Shown: positions 1 through 10,300 of the stretch, in pieces
Layout: each line of letters starts with the position of its first letter
Numbering within the stretch: the stretch's first letter is position 1
DNA from: Cytophagales bacterium
GTDB lineage: Bacteria; Bacteroidota; Bacteroidia; Cytophagales; Cyclobacteriaceae
NCBI GenBank assembly: GCA_033344775.1
Contig: JAWPMT010000005.1
Coordinates: 496,001 to 560,000 of the forward strand
DNA length: 64,000 nt
Reading direction: 5' to 3'
Notes under the pieces: generated by a model
Database searches by the model: none
The model's input: the letters and a program-made list of their open reading frames with translations, nothing else
What the model was told of the DNA's origin: nothing
Position numbers and translations under genes: made by a program

Positions 1-28
1 CTCCTAATATGACCAGCTTCATTGTCAT
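1..28 (-). CDS. murD: murD, 5' end only (cut by window edge)
   Basis: Reading leftward, an ATG at 28-26 overlaps the stop of the upstream 125-aa gene in an ATGA arrangement, with AAAAGG just before it. The visible codons give M-T-M-K-L-V-I-L-G. This is the usual start of Bacteroidetes MurD (UDP-N-acetylmuramoylalanine-D-glutamate ligase, MKxxVILGAGESG...). A second in-frame ATG at 22-20 is the alternative start. murD is also the expected next gene after mraY in a dcw cluster. Only nine codons are visible, so the call rests on context and that short match. Confidence 0.6.
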
Positions 29-402
29 CCTTTTACGTTTTGGCTCTTGATGAATTGATTCACCACCTGATCACTGCTAATCGAATACATGGATAGTAAA
101 TCATATCCCGATTTGATGAAAGTATCCACTGCACGAATCTTCATCACATTGTTCAGATCATGCAATCGGTCCAATTCGAAAACCAGATCATTCATTACCT
201 CTTCCAAACTCTCCAAGGCTGACCAGAAGGTGCGCTCATTTTTAGCGTTGAGGAGTCGGACAAACAAGCGATGAATCTGCCCGGCACTCCTTTTGAGTAA
301 CGTCGCAAATTCCATCACATCAGCCTTGGGAATCAGCTCTGTGAGTCCCAATGCACGATCCTGAAATCGCTGGTTTTGTTTTTCAATTTGATCTAAAGTC
401 AT
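25..402 (-). CDS. unknown helical protein inside the dcw cluster
   Basis: 125 aa, not recognised. The sequence is almost wholly amphipathic-helical, with no signal peptide, membrane segment or catalytic motif, and a small helical bundle is likely. It lies 29 bp downstream of mraY and its stop overlaps the presumed murD start, so it is probably translated within the cell-wall operon. The position suggests a role in, or tolerance by, peptidoglycan precursor synthesis or division, but nothing in the sequence gives a function. Start chosen at the ATG at 402. Confidence 0.7.
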   Translation of the reverse strand: MTLDQIEKQNQRFQDRALGLTELIPKADVMEFATLLKRSAGQIHRLFVRLLNAKNERTFWSALESLEEVMNDLVFELDRLHDLNNVMKIRAVDTFIKSGYDLLSMYSISSDQVVNQFIKSQNVKG

Positions 403-431
403 AATCCAGGCGTTTAAGTCTCTTTAAGCAT

Positions 432-1613
432 TTATCTCAGTTTCAAAGTAGCCAGCGTGAAAATGGCCAGCAGGATCCCTACGATCCAAAACCTCGTCAC
501 AATCTTGGCTTCTGCTAATTTTTTCTTTTGATAATGGTGATGTAATGGCGACATCAAAAACACGCGCCTTCCTTCACCGTATTTCTTTTTGGTGTATTTG
601 AACCACGACACCTGTACGATCACAGATACCAGTTCTACCAGGAAAATCCCGCATAGAATAGGGATTAACAATTCTTTTCGGATTACTAAAGCCAGTACAG
701 CAATTATTCCACCCAATGACAAGCTCCCTGTATCTCCCATGAATACCTGCGCCGGATAAGCATTGTACCAGAGGAAACCGACACAAGCACCTACAAACGC
801 GGTACAAAAGATTACCAGCTCACCCGAATTAGGGATGTACATGATATTGAGATAATCTGCGAAAATGGCGTTTCCAGAGAGGTAAGCGAAAATGGCTAGA
901 GTTAAGCCAATGATGGCTGAAGTACCAGCCGCAAGGCCGTCTATTCCATCTGTAATATTGGCACCATTCGATACTGCTGTAACAATAAAAATGATCAGTC
1001 CGATGTACAATACCCAGGTATAATCCGCCAGAAATCCAGGCAGTAACCAATTGTATTGAAACTCATTATCCTTGAAAAAAGGAATGGTTGTCAACAATGC
1101 TTTTTTATCCTCGAAAGAACCATCAGCAATAAACTCACGTACCACAACATCGTCATGAAAGACCATGACCAGCCCTACTAATAATCCAAGGCCTACCTGG
1201 CCGACCACTTTGAATTTACCTCGCAGGCCTTCTTTGTTTTTGCGCTTGATCTTCAGATAATCATCCAGGAATCCAATGACCCCCATCCAAAGTGCCGCAA
1301 TGATCAAAAGAATGATGTACACGTTTCCAATCCGGGCAAAAAGGATCGTGGGTAATACAATCGCAAGGATGATGATGATCCCGCCCATGGTAGGTGTCCC
1401 TTGCTTCTCCATCTGCCCCTCCAACCCCAGGTCACGAATGGACTCCCCAACCTGATAATTCTGAAGTTTCTTGATCAGGGTTTTCCCGAAGAAAATGGTA
1501 ATCAGCAAAGAGACAATTGCCGCCATACCCGCACGGAAAGAGATATACTGAAACACCCCTGCCCCAATCAGATCAAATTTTTGCTCCAAAAAATCAAACA
1601 GGTAATAGAGCAT
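432..1613 (-). CDS. mraY: phospho-N-acetylmuramoyl-pentapeptide transferase
   Basis: 393-aa polytopic inner-membrane enzyme that moves phospho-MurNAc-pentapeptide from UDP to undecaprenyl phosphate, making lipid I. About ten hydrophobic segments are visible. The family signatures are present: GTPTMGG near residue 53, the FLDDYLK aspartate pair near 115, [13 protein letters not shown] near 215, [11 protein letters not shown] near 290 and the cytoplasmic HHHYQ histidines near 360. A longer loop around residues 155-190 is common in Bacteroidetes homologues. The start at 1613 abuts the murE stop, so the two are translationally coupled. Confidence 0.97.
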   Translation of the reverse strand: MLYYLFDFLEQKFDLIGAGVFQYISFRAGMAAIVSLLITIFFGKTLIKKLQNYQVGESIRDLGLEGQMEKQGTPTMGGIIIILAIVLPTILFARIGNVYIILLIIAALWMGVIGFLDDYLKIKRKNKEGLRGKFKVVGQVGLGLLVGLVMVFHDDVVVREFIADGSFEDKKALLTTIPFFKDNEFQYNWLLPGFLADYTWVLYIGLIIFIVTAVSNGANITDGIDGLAAGTSAIIGLTLAIFAYLSGNAIFADYLNIMYIPNSGELVIFCTAFVGACVGFLWYNAYPAQVFMGDTGSLSLGGIIAVLALVIRKELLIPILCGIFLVELVSVIVQVSWFKYTKKKYGEGRRVFLMSPLHHHYQKKKLAEAKIVTRFWIVGILLAIFTLATLKLR

Positions 1614-3070
1614 TATTGGTCATTTAGTATTTGGTTCAAAATCTCTTTATCGTCAAAGGGCATTCGCTCCCCATTGATCTCCTGATAATTTTCATGGCCT
1701 TTGCCCGCCACCAGAATGATGTCCTGCTCTGTGGCCAGGTTACATGCCACCCGAATTGCTTCTTTGCGATCGGTCACTTTCATCGTCTTACGCTCCTCTG
1801 ATTTGGGCACTCCCTGCATCATGTCCACAAGAATCAATTCCGGATCTTCCGTTCGTGGATTATCCGACGTAAGGATCACTTTATCACTAAACTTTGTAGC
1901 AATCCTTGCCATTTCAGGCCGCTTCTCTTTGTCTCTGTCTCCCCCACAGCCTACCACCGTGATCAACGTCTCATTTCGGGTTCGAACCCCTGTAATCGTG
2001 TTCAATACATTTTCCAGGGCATCTGGTGTATGTGCATAATCCACGATAGCTGTTACGCCTTGTCCGTTAGGCACTTGTTCGAATCGACCTCTGGCACTAT
2101 CCAAACTAGAAAGCGCTGCCAAAATCGCATCCGCGTCCTCACCTAATTCTACAGCTACTGCATAAGCAACCAACAGGTTGTAGGCATTGAATTTCCCGAT
2201 CAATCGACACCATACTTCTCTATCGTCAAGGTTGAGTTGCAGCCCTTGCAGCGAATCCGAAAGGATCTTCCCTTTATAATCGGCTACTGATTTAATGCCA
2301 TAGGTATATTTGGAGGCCCTGGTATTCTGTAGCATGACCATGCCCCGCTTATCGTCCACATTGGTGAGTGCAAAAGCTCGCTTACTCAACCCATCAAACA
2401 ACAGTTTTTTTGCAGCGATATAGTTATCGAAAGTCTTGTGGTAATCCAGGTGGTCGTGAGAGATGTTGGTAAATACACCTCCGGCAAAATCGATCGCTTC
2501 TACCCTTCCTTGAATCAAGGCATGCGAGCTTACTTCCATGAAGCAATGTGTTACCCCCTTTTCCACCATGTCATGCAGCAACTCATTGAGTTGTAGGGCG
2601 TCGGGGGTTGTGAAGCTTGAAGGCAAAACCAGTCCATCAATCTTGTTTTCCACGGTAGACAAAAGCCCTGCTTTATAGCCTAAATGCTGAAATAAATCAT
2701 ATAACAAAGTCGCTGTAGTGGTCTTCCCATTCGTCCCAGTGACACCTATCAGTTTCAACTTTGTAGAAGGATGATCGTAATAATTATCAGCTATTACCCC
2801 TAGGGCTTTACTACTATCATTGGACTGAACGTAGGTCACACCTTCCTTCATCTCTTGAGGTAGCTCCTCACAGACGATGGCAATGGCACCTGCAGCGATA
2901 GACTGATCAATGAAGTTGTGTCCATCAACAGTCAACCCTCTGATCGCAACGAATAGGAAGCCTTCTTTCACCTGACGTGAATCAAAAGCCAGACCTGAGA
3001 TAACCATATCCCGGTTCCCTTCAATGGCCACGAGGCCCACACTGTACAATATGTCTTTCAGGTTAGCCAA
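1613..3070 (-). CDS. murE: UDP-MurNAc-tripeptide synthetase (meso-DAP adding)
   Basis: 485-aa Mur ligase that adds the third stem-peptide residue in the cytoplasm. The N-terminal UDP-substrate domain is followed by the ATP-binding loop GTNGKTT at residues 112-118, the central domain with SHDHLDYH near 205 and the C-terminal domain. DNPRTEDP at 403-410 is the motif that distinguishes meso-diaminopimelate ligases from lysine ligases, so the peptidoglycan should be of the DAP type. It overlaps ftsI by 8 bp and abuts mraY. Confidence 0.97.
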   Translation of the reverse strand: MANLKDILYSVGLVAIEGNRDMVISGLAFDSRQVKEGFLFVAIRGLTVDGHNFIDQSIAAGAIAIVCEELPQEMKEGVTYVQSNDSSKALGVIADNYYDHPSTKLKLIGVTGTNGKTTTATLLYDLFQHLGYKAGLLSTVENKIDGLVLPSSFTTPDALQLNELLHDMVEKGVTHCFMEVSSHALIQGRVEAIDFAGGVFTNISHDHLDYHKTFDNYIAAKKLLFDGLSKRAFALTNVDDKRGMVMLQNTRASKYTYGIKSVADYKGKILSDSLQGLQLNLDDREVWCRLIGKFNAYNLLVAYAVAVELGEDADAILAALSSLDSARGRFEQVPNGQGVTAIVDYAHTPDALENVLNTITGVRTRNETLITVVGCGGDRDKEKRPEMARIATKFSDKVILTSDNPRTEDPELILVDMMQGVPKSEERKTMKVTDRKEAIRVACNLATEQDIILVAGKGHENYQEINGERMPFDDKEILNQILNDQ

Positions 3071-5165
3071 GAGTCAATTTGATTTTGGTGCTTTCATTCA
3101 CTTTGGTACCGGGAAGCAAGGATTGGGTACTCACGCGGCCACGGCCTTTGCTCTGTACCTGAATGCCCAGATTCTCTAACACAAACAACGCGTCTCGTAA
3201 GGTCATGCCGCGAACGTCTGGTACTTTTTGTCCTTGCACTTCATTGGGTGTCCAATAGACTGCCTGCCCAGAAACTTTGGTCTGAACCCAGTTTTCCACT
3301 GCAGCCTGCGAATGATTGGAGATTCCCAATTCATTGCACAGGTATTTAAGGTCATCGTGATTTCCTGATCGGATCACTGGAAAAACACCAGCAAATTCTT
3401 GTTGTGAAGGTGTCATGAAATCGTGCAGATCCACTTCCAGCGCTGCGATTTTATCAACAATGTCCTTGAACACGGGAGCAGCCACGTCACCTCCGTAAAT
3501 GTTGTACCCCTTAGGATTGTCAATGACCACAATACAGCTGTAGCGTGGCTCCGCCGCCGGGAAATAACCGGCAAAAGATGTGTAGTACTGATTCACGTAC
3601 TTTCCGTGCTTTACTTTCTTCGCCGTACCTGTCTTACCTGCGATCTGGTATTGGCTATCGAAAATATTCTTGGCTGTCCCTCGTGAAACAACACCTTCTA
3701 ACATGGCACGCACCTTGGCTAGCGTACTTTTGGAACATATCTTATCATTCAGCACTTTGGTATCGAACTGCTCGATGATCTTGTCCGCCTTTCGTACTGA
3801 TTTTACGATTATTGGCTGCACCATTTTTCCATCATTGGCTACCGCATTGAACAATGTGAGGGTTTGTAATGGCGTCATCTTCAATTCATAACCATGCGCC
3901 ATCCACGGCAAGGTGGTCCCACTCCATGTAGAATCACTTGGCGTTTTAATGTAAGGCTTTCCTTCTCCAACCATTTGGAAACCAAGTGGTTGAGACAAAC
4001 CCATTTGATTCAGATAGCTGATAAATTTCTGTGGATTACTATTAAAGTGGTGACTGATCAATTTGGCTGTCCCGATGTTGGAAGACTTCTCGAAAACTTC
4101 CTGCACTGTCAGCACGCCATAACCTCCAGGCTTATGATCCTTCATCACTTCATCGAAAAAGTGGTAGACACCATTTCCAGTATGCACGGTATCACTAAGC
4201 GCAATGTTCTTCTCCTCAAACAGCGCAATCATGCTGGCGAGCTTGAAGGTTGAACCTGGTTCCCTTGAACCATTACCTCCTACGGCATAGTTGTAGGTTT
4301 CAAAATAATTTCCACTGTTATTTCTTGACAGGTTGGACATGGCTTTGATCTCGCCAGTCGACACTTCCATCAGTACGGCCACACCATAATCCGCCTTATG
4401 CCTGGTCAATGCATTCAAAAGCGCGTCTTCTGTGATGTCCTGCAGGTTGACATTCAGTGTGGTTTCAATGTCCAGGCCATCTACGGGCGCTACTTCCGAA
4501 CCATCAAATACGGGTCTTTGGCCACCACCGACCATCTTTTGATAAAGTGCTTTTCCGTCCCTTCCCGCTAGCTGTCGATTGAAACTGTACTCCAATCCTA
4601 CGGTACCTCGATTATCGTCATTGACACGTCCTACTGTACGGTAGCCTAAACGCGAAAAAGGTAGCTTTCTCTTTTCTACCTTTTCAAAAATGATTCCTCC
4701 ACGAAGCTGGCCTTTCCTGAAGATCGGCCAATCTTCCATCATCTTCTTTTCCTGGTAGCCGATCTCTCGCCGGTTTAGCACCAGATACTGCCGTTTCTGT
4801 TTCCTGGCATCCAGAATTTTCTTTTTGTACTGATACCTGGATTGGTCCTTGTAAAAGCGGGATAGTAAGATGGAAAGTGAATCAACTTTCTGATTCATCA
4901 ATTCGTCTGTGGCCACCATCGGGTCCATGGCCACTTTATAATAAGGCAAGGAGGTGGCTAGCAAGCTCCCATTGTCGGAATAGATATTTCCTCGGGTTGC
5001 CGGGATTTTTTCCACACTCAGGCTCAATTGATCACCGAGTTTTCTCCATTTATCACCCTGCACAAATTGAACAGTTGCCAATCGATAGACAATCGCTAAT
5101 GAAAATAGAAAAACCACCAAAAAGGAGATTCTTACGCGAATCAATATGGACTTCTTGATGCTCAT
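3063..5165 (-). CDS. ftsI: FtsI/PBP3-type division transpeptidase with PASTA domain
   Basis: 700-aa class B penicillin-binding protein that cross-links septal peptidoglycan in the periplasm. It has a short cytoplasmic tail, one membrane anchor (about residues 11-30) and a dimerisation/pedestal domain. The transpeptidase motifs are all present: STFK (active Ser about 305), SSN (361-363) and KTGT (511-514). The last ~65 residues (VPDVRGMTLRDA...) form a single PASTA domain, an ending often seen in Bacteroidetes FtsI but absent in E. coli. It lies between ftsL and murE, overlapping both by a few bases. Confidence 0.96.
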   Translation of the reverse strand: MSIKKSILIRVRISFLVVFLFSLAIVYRLATVQFVQGDKWRKLGDQLSLSVEKIPATRGNIYSDNGSLLATSLPYYKVAMDPMVATDELMNQKVDSLSILLSRFYKDQSRYQYKKKILDARKQKRQYLVLNRREIGYQEKKMMEDWPIFRKGQLRGGIIFEKVEKRKLPFSRLGYRTVGRVNDDNRGTVGLEYSFNRQLAGRDGKALYQKMVGGGQRPVFDGSEVAPVDGLDIETTLNVNLQDITEDALLNALTRHKADYGVAVLMEVSTGEIKAMSNLSRNNSGNYFETYNYAVGGNGSREPGSTFKLASMIALFEEKNIALSDTVHTGNGVYHFFDEVMKDHKPGGYGVLTVQEVFEKSSNIGTAKLISHHFNSNPQKFISYLNQMGLSQPLGFQMVGEGKPYIKTPSDSTWSGTTLPWMAHGYELKMTPLQTLTLFNAVANDGKMVQPIIVKSVRKADKIIEQFDTKVLNDKICSKSTLAKVRAMLEGVVSRGTAKNIFDSQYQIAGKTGTAKKVKHGKYVNQYYTSFAGYFPAAEPRYSCIVVIDNPKGYNIYGGDVAAPVFKDIVDKIAALEVDLHDFMTPSQQEFAGVFPVIRSGNHDDLKYLCNELGISNHSQAAVENWVQTKVSGQAVYWTPNEVQGQKVPDVRGMTLRDALFVLENLGIQVQSKGRGRVSTQSLLPGTKVNESTKIKLTLG

Positions 5166-5524
5166 TCTTCGATCTGTCTCACTTTAGTAGGTGCTTCTTT
5201 AGGAGCGACCAATCCAATTCTCTGGGCTTGTTTCGCTACTTCAGATTGTTTGCTGGCTAGCATAAACTCTGCCTTCAGCGAAATAAAATCCGCCTGAAGA
5301 TCATTGACCTGTGTTTCCAGCTGTGTAATGTTTCTGATTTTCTTTTCAGAAAGGTGTCGGTTACCTATGTAGACCACACTGAGCAGTGTGATGAATAGGA
5401 TTTGAGGCATGAACCGAACGTGGATCACCTCCGCCATCGTGGTATCGATGCGTAAAAACTTCTCCAACCATGAAAAAATCCCGGCAGGTTCGTTATTGGG
5501 TAATTTATAAGTGTTCGTTGCCAT
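5162..5524 (-). CDS. ftsL: FtsL-like division protein
   Basis: 120-aa bitopic protein. It has a cytoplasmic N-terminus of ~45 residues, one membrane span (about ILFITLLSVVYIGN) and a periplasmic coiled coil (about 65-105) with heptad-spaced leucines. This is the FtsL architecture. Sequence is poorly conserved in this family, so the call relies on shape plus position between rsmH and ftsI. It overlaps rsmH by 20 bp and ftsI by 4 bp. FtsL is known to bridge FtsB/FtsQ with FtsW-FtsI at the septum. Confidence 0.85.
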   Translation of the reverse strand: MATNTYKLPNNEPAGIFSWLEKFLRIDTTMAEVIHVRFMPQILFITLLSVVYIGNRHLSEKKIRNITQLETQVNDLQADFISLKAEFMLASKQSEVAKQAQRIGLVAPKEAPTKVRQIEE

Positions 5525-6437
5525 TTCTTTTTTCTGCTATTCTCAACTTCGCACTGCGCGATCGGTTATTTACATTTATCTCCTCCTCTGTCGGCACAAT
5601 CGGCTTTCGGTTGACCGGATCGAGCGGCCTAAGCAGGTTCCCATAAAAATCTTTTTCCTGTTTCCCTTTGAAGTTGCCCGTGTTCACAAAATTTTTCACC
5701 AGCCTGTCTTCCAGGGAATGGTAACTGATCACCACTAAACGTCCTCCTGGCTTTAGCACTTCCTCGGATTGCTCCAACAATTCCTTCACCACTCCCATCT
5801 CATCATTCACCTCAATTCGGATGGCCTGATAGAGTTGTGCCAGGTATTTTACTTCCTTTCCTTTTGGTGCCACTTGTAAGGCCGCCTCTTTCAATTGCTC
5901 CGTGCGCTCCAGTTTGTTTTCCGTTCTTGCCTGGATGATCCTGGAGGCTAGTGTCCGGGCGTTTTTAATTTCACCGTAGGCACTCAATAAATGGATCAGA
6001 TCAGCCTCACTACTTTCATTGATCACTTCAATGGCCGTTTTGCGTTGACGTTGATCCATCCGCATGTCTAGCATACTTTCGAAACGGGTAGAAAAACCAC
6101 GCTCCGCCTGGTCAAACTGATGAAAAGAGACACCCAGGTCAGCCAAAATGCCGTCGACTTGCGTAACTCCGTGAAACCTCAGGTACTTTTTCAGGTGCCT
6201 GAAATTGGATTCGATAAATGTGAAAGAACGATCCCGCTTGTCCTCCAGCAGAGGCTTTGCGTTGGCCTTTGCATCAGCATCCTGATCAAAGACGAGTAAT
6301 TTTCCGGTTGTGAGTTGGTCAAAAATGGCCTTAGAGTGGCCTCCTCCTCCGAAGGTCACATCTACATAAGTACCTTCCGGATCAATGTTTAGCCCGGTCA
6401 TGCACTCTTCCAATAGCGCTGGAACATGATACTCCAT
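5505..6437 (-). CDS. rsmH: 16S rRNA (cytosine-1402-N4) methyltransferase
   Basis: 310 aa, the usual length for RsmH/MraW. It opens with YHVPALLEECM and the SAM-binding segment DVTFGGGGHS (about residues 26-35), then LADLGVSFHQFD, GFSTRFE and a late VISYHSLEDR motif, all characteristic. It methylates N4 of C1402 in the ribosomal P site. It starts 6 bp after mraZ, the conserved second position of dcw clusters. Confidence 0.97.
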   Translation of the reverse strand: MEYHVPALLEECMTGLNIDPEGTYVDVTFGGGGHSKAIFDQLTTGKLLVFDQDADAKANAKPLLEDKRDRSFTFIESNFRHLKKYLRFHGVTQVDGILADLGVSFHQFDQAERGFSTRFESMLDMRMDQRQRKTAIEVINESSEADLIHLLSAYGEIKNARTLASRIIQARTENKLERTEQLKEAALQVAPKGKEVKYLAQLYQAIRIEVNDEMGVVKELLEQSEEVLKPGGRLVVISYHSLEDRLVKNFVNTGNFKGKQEKDFYGNLLRPLDPVNRKPIVPTEEEINVNNRSRSAKLRIAEKRNGNEHL

Positions 6438-6443
6438 TGCTTA

Positions 6444-6884
6444 TTATTCGTCGAGGTATTTCTGAGCCAACTCGGACATATCTGCATCCGGAATGGACTC
6501 ACTCTCAAGTACCTCCGGATTCCATATTTCAATATAGTTGCCCACGCCAATCAGTAACGCTTCTTTTTCGATGCTGGCATGAGCAAGCATAGCTTTCGGG
6601 ATCAAAATCCTACCCGCACTGTCCAGCTCTACCTGGGCTATGCTCTTGAAAAACATTCTCTTCAGTCTTCTTTGCTCGGGGTTAAAATCACTAAGAGCAG
6701 ATATCCGATTATGAAGCTTCTTATACTCCAACATTGGATATAACGTGAGATTAGACTCAAAGCCCTTTCTCAGGACGAGCTCGTTGGAAGAAACCTCGGG
6801 GAGATTAGCCTTAATCTTTGCAGGTAAGACTAACCTCCCCTTAGTATCCAACTTACACTCAAACTCGCTTGTAAAAAACGCCAT
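6444..6884 (-). CDS. mraZ: MraZ, dcw-cluster transcriptional regulator
   Basis: 146 aa with two SpoVT/AbrB-type half-repeats: DTKGRLVLPAKIK near residue 13 and LDSAGRILIPKAM near 88. This is the MraZ signature; the protein forms ring-shaped oligomers that bind direct TGGGN repeats in its own promoter and usually repress the division operon. Here it is the first gene, and matching boxes lie 57-81 bp upstream of its start, consistent with autoregulation. Confidence 0.96.
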   Translation of the reverse strand: MAFFTSEFECKLDTKGRLVLPAKIKANLPEVSSNELVLRKGFESNLTLYPMLEYKKLHNRISALSDFNPEQRRLKRMFFKSIAQVELDSAGRILIPKAMLAHASIEKEALLIGVGNYIEIWNPEVLESESIPDADMSELAQKYLDE

Positions 6885-6940
6885 ATGAGCCTAAAAAATA
6901 TAAACCACCGATGCTAAGATAGACAAAATCAAACATTTTA

Positions 6941-6965
6941 CACCACTTTCCCCCACTTCATCACA
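6941..6965 (-). promoter_or_regulatory. MraZ-box array upstream of mraZ
   Basis: On the minus strand, three five-base boxes recur at exactly 10-bp intervals: TGTGA (6965-6961), TGGGG (6955-6951) and TGGTG (6945-6941). The known MraZ target is TGGGN repeated with five-base spacers. The array sits in the mraZ 5' region, where autoregulatory sites are found in other bacteria. The first box is degenerate. Confidence 0.6.
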
Positions 6966-7115
6966 CTAATTTTCCATTATAACTCAAAAACAGCAAAATA
7001 TTGTGTTAAATCAGTGATAAAAGCACACTTAGCTAAATGGGCATATATGAGGCAGTTAGCTCAAAAGCAGCCTAAAAGTGATGATTTTAAATAATTTTCA
7101 CCACATTTCTAAAAG

Positions 7116-7171
7116 TGGTGGGGAAAAGTGGGGATTTTGGGGAGTTTTAGGAAAAGGTGGGGAATGTGGTG
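7116..7171 (+). promoter_or_regulatory. second, opposite-strand TGGGG box cluster
   Basis: Plus-strand TGGGG occurs at 7119, 7129, 7138 and 7158, flanked by TGGTG at 7116 and 7167. Spacings are near 10 or 20 bp, so the boxes fall on one face of the helix. They share the AAAGTGGGG look of MraZ boxes but point toward the large gene at 7347, about 230 bp from mraZ. They may be additional MraZ sites or control the divergent gene. The rest of 6885-7346 is AT-rich and holds no gene. Confidence 0.5.
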
Positions 7172-7346
7172 CAGAAAGAACTGAGATTATCATACCTGTA
7201 AAGCTATAATCACCTCCAATTGCCCATCAGCAGATCAGATTTAAATCAATAAAATTTTTAAGAGACGGTTTCGTTTCGTAAATTTTGAATGAAATGCATT
7301 GAATAACTGCCTCCATAAGAAGGCTTCTTTTAAACAACCTTCTCAT

Positions 7347-10300
7347 ATGACCACCAAAACCACCTTGATTTTCGTGCTATTAAGCATGCATTTCATTGCG
7401 CATTCTCAATCTGATTTTTTCCCACTAATCAGGGATGTAGATCCGAAAAAAGGAGAACCAGGCGAAGAAATTTCTCTTGAATCACGTCAATATTATGACG
7501 GTTCAAGCACTTCAACCTTAGAGGTCCAAATGGCTTACTACCTATCAAATGACCTCATATGGGATAACGGAGATAAATATTTGGGGAAAAGTACATCAAC
7601 ACTATCTGTAAACGATCAGTATGACGATGAAAATTATGAATTTACAGTCCCTGATGATCTTCGTGCAGGAAATTGGTACATTCTTTTTGTGGCGGATTAT
7701 AATGATCGTTATTCGGAATCAAGAGAAGACAATAATATCTCGGCCGCCAGTTTCGAAATAGAGGGAATAAATGATGTCAGAACGTCTGACGAAGAAATAT
7801 CGCCCACAACTACTTACCCTGGAAGTACTGTCAAGGCCACTTGTGAACACAAATACGAAGGCAACCTGAATAGATCTGATTTACCGGACATTTCTTTAGG
7901 CTTTTATCTTTCGACAGATGATGATTACGATGAAAACGATCTACTCTTAGGGGAATTGGATTCAGGTCTCGGACTCGATGATAAAAAGGATAATGAAGAA
8001 TTGAACCTGACTATTCCTTCCGATACACCTCCGGGGAAATACTACATTATCTTTTACTCTGACTACAAAAAACAAGTAGAAGAGACGAGCGAGACCAACA
8101 ATATTGATGATGTCGAAATCAACATTTTACCCATTCCTGAACTCAACGTTTCTCCAACCTTTATTCAAGCAGCCAGTTCAGGTGAAACAAGAGCCATCTC
8201 ACTCAATTCTAATGTGTCCTGGACAGCAGCTAGTAATGTTTCCTGGATTTCAATCGATCCTTCTTCAGGCACTTCAGGCAGTCAAAATATCTTACTTAAT
8301 ATTGCGGAAAACTCTGAAACTACGGATCGTAGCGCAGAACTTACTTTCATCGGTGGAGGACTCACTCGGAAAGTCATTTTACAGCAATCAGCACCGGAGT
8401 TAGATATATCTCCCTCAAACATTCAAGTCTCTAGCTCCAGTGGAATACAAACTCTTTCCCTTACTTCAAACATAGCATGGACTGCTTCTACCAATATTTC
8501 GTGGCTTTCTATTGATCCTTCTTCAGGCTCTTCAGGCTATCAAAATATCTCTCTGAATATTTCAGAAAACATTGAAACTACGGATCGCAGTGCAGAACTA
8601 ACTTTTATTGGAGGGGGGCTTTCTCGGAAAGTTACTGTACAGCAATCAGCCTTTGAGCCGGAACTGGAAGTTTCCCCGGCAACCATTGAAGCGTCCAGTT
8701 CAGGTGGGACTGAAACAATCGTTGTTTCCTCCAACCTATCATGGACTGCTTCAACTAGTGTTTCCTGGATTTCAATTGATCCTTCCTCGGGCTCTTCAGG
8801 CGATCAAAATATCTCTCTGAATATTTCAGAAAACTCTGAAACTACGGATCGCAGTGCAGAACTTACTATCACTGGTGGAGACCTGACTCAGATTGTGACC
8901 ATACAGCAATCGGCCTTTGAGCCAGAACTGAAAGTTTCCCCGACAACCCTTGAAGTATCCAGTTCAGGTGGAACAGAAACAATCGTTGTTACCTCCAACT
9001 TATCATGGGCTGCTTCGGCCAATGTTTCCTGGATTTCAATTAATCCTTCCTCGGGCTCTTCAGGCGATCAAAATATCTCTCTGAATATTTCAGAAAACTC
9101 TGAAACTACGGATCGCAGTGCAGAACTTACTATCACTGGTGGAGACCTGACTCAGATTGTGACCATACAGCAATCGGCCTTTGAGCCAGAACTGAAAGTT
9201 TCCCCGACAACCCTTGAAGTATCCAGTTCAGGTGGAACAGAAACAATCGTTGTTACCTCCAACTTATCATGGGCTGCTTCGGCCAATGTTTCCTGGATTT
9301 CAATTAATCCTTCCTCGGGCTCTTCAGGCGATCAAAATATCTCTCTGAATATTTCAGAAAACTCTGAAACTACGGATCGCAGTGCAGAACTTACTTTCAC
9401 CGGTGGAGACCTGACTCAGATTGTGACCATACAGCAATCGGCTTTTGCACCAGAACTTTCTATATCACCTTCTAGCCTAACTTTTAGCCAATCGGGCGGA
9501 ACGGAATCTTTTGACATCACATCTAATGTATCATGGACACTGAATCATGATAATGAGTGGCTTACGATCAGTGAGACCTCAGGAACCGGCAACCAGTCAA
9601 TTGAGGTCACTGCTGAATCAAATCCAGATGAAAACGAAAGACAAGGAACAATAACGATATCTGGTGATGGGCTGAGTTCATCACTCTCAATTGATCAAGC
9701 GGGTATGACAACAATCCCTGAAATTTCCGTAGATCCGGAGACGTTAAATTTTGAAGCCACCTCGTCAAGTCAAACCTTCGAAATTACATCAAACGTGAAT
9801 TGGGAAATTAGCAGCTCCGATTCATGGGCTACTTTCACGCCTGACTCTGGAATGGGAAATGAGACCATTTCTGTTACTGTATCAGATAATTCAACAAATT
9901 CTTCAAGACAAGCTACTTTGAGCATTACAGGCTCCGGCATTTCTACAACTGTGCAGGTTGAACAAGAACCTACGCCAGAATCTGGCTTTATCACGATAGA
10001 TCCATCTTCGATTGAAGTAACCTATGAAGAAGGATCGGAATCTGTAGATCTATCGAGTAATATTTCCTGGAGTATCGAGGCAGATTCTAATTGGCTCACC
10101 GTATCTCCAACTGAAGGCACTGAAAATGAAGTGATTACCATTTCATTCACAGAAAATGAACTATCCGAAAATCGTACTGCTGTTATCCAAATCAATGGAT
10201 CTGATTCGGGATCGGATATAAACGAAACTTTGACCTTCACGCAATTACCTAACCCAACACTAACGGTAAATCCTACACATTTGAACTTTGACAGCAAGGG

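Noticed and set aside
8639-9438. Tandem repeats considered as a CRISPR array
   Set aside because: Units are 264-bp protein-coding BACON domains without spacers; not a CRISPR array.
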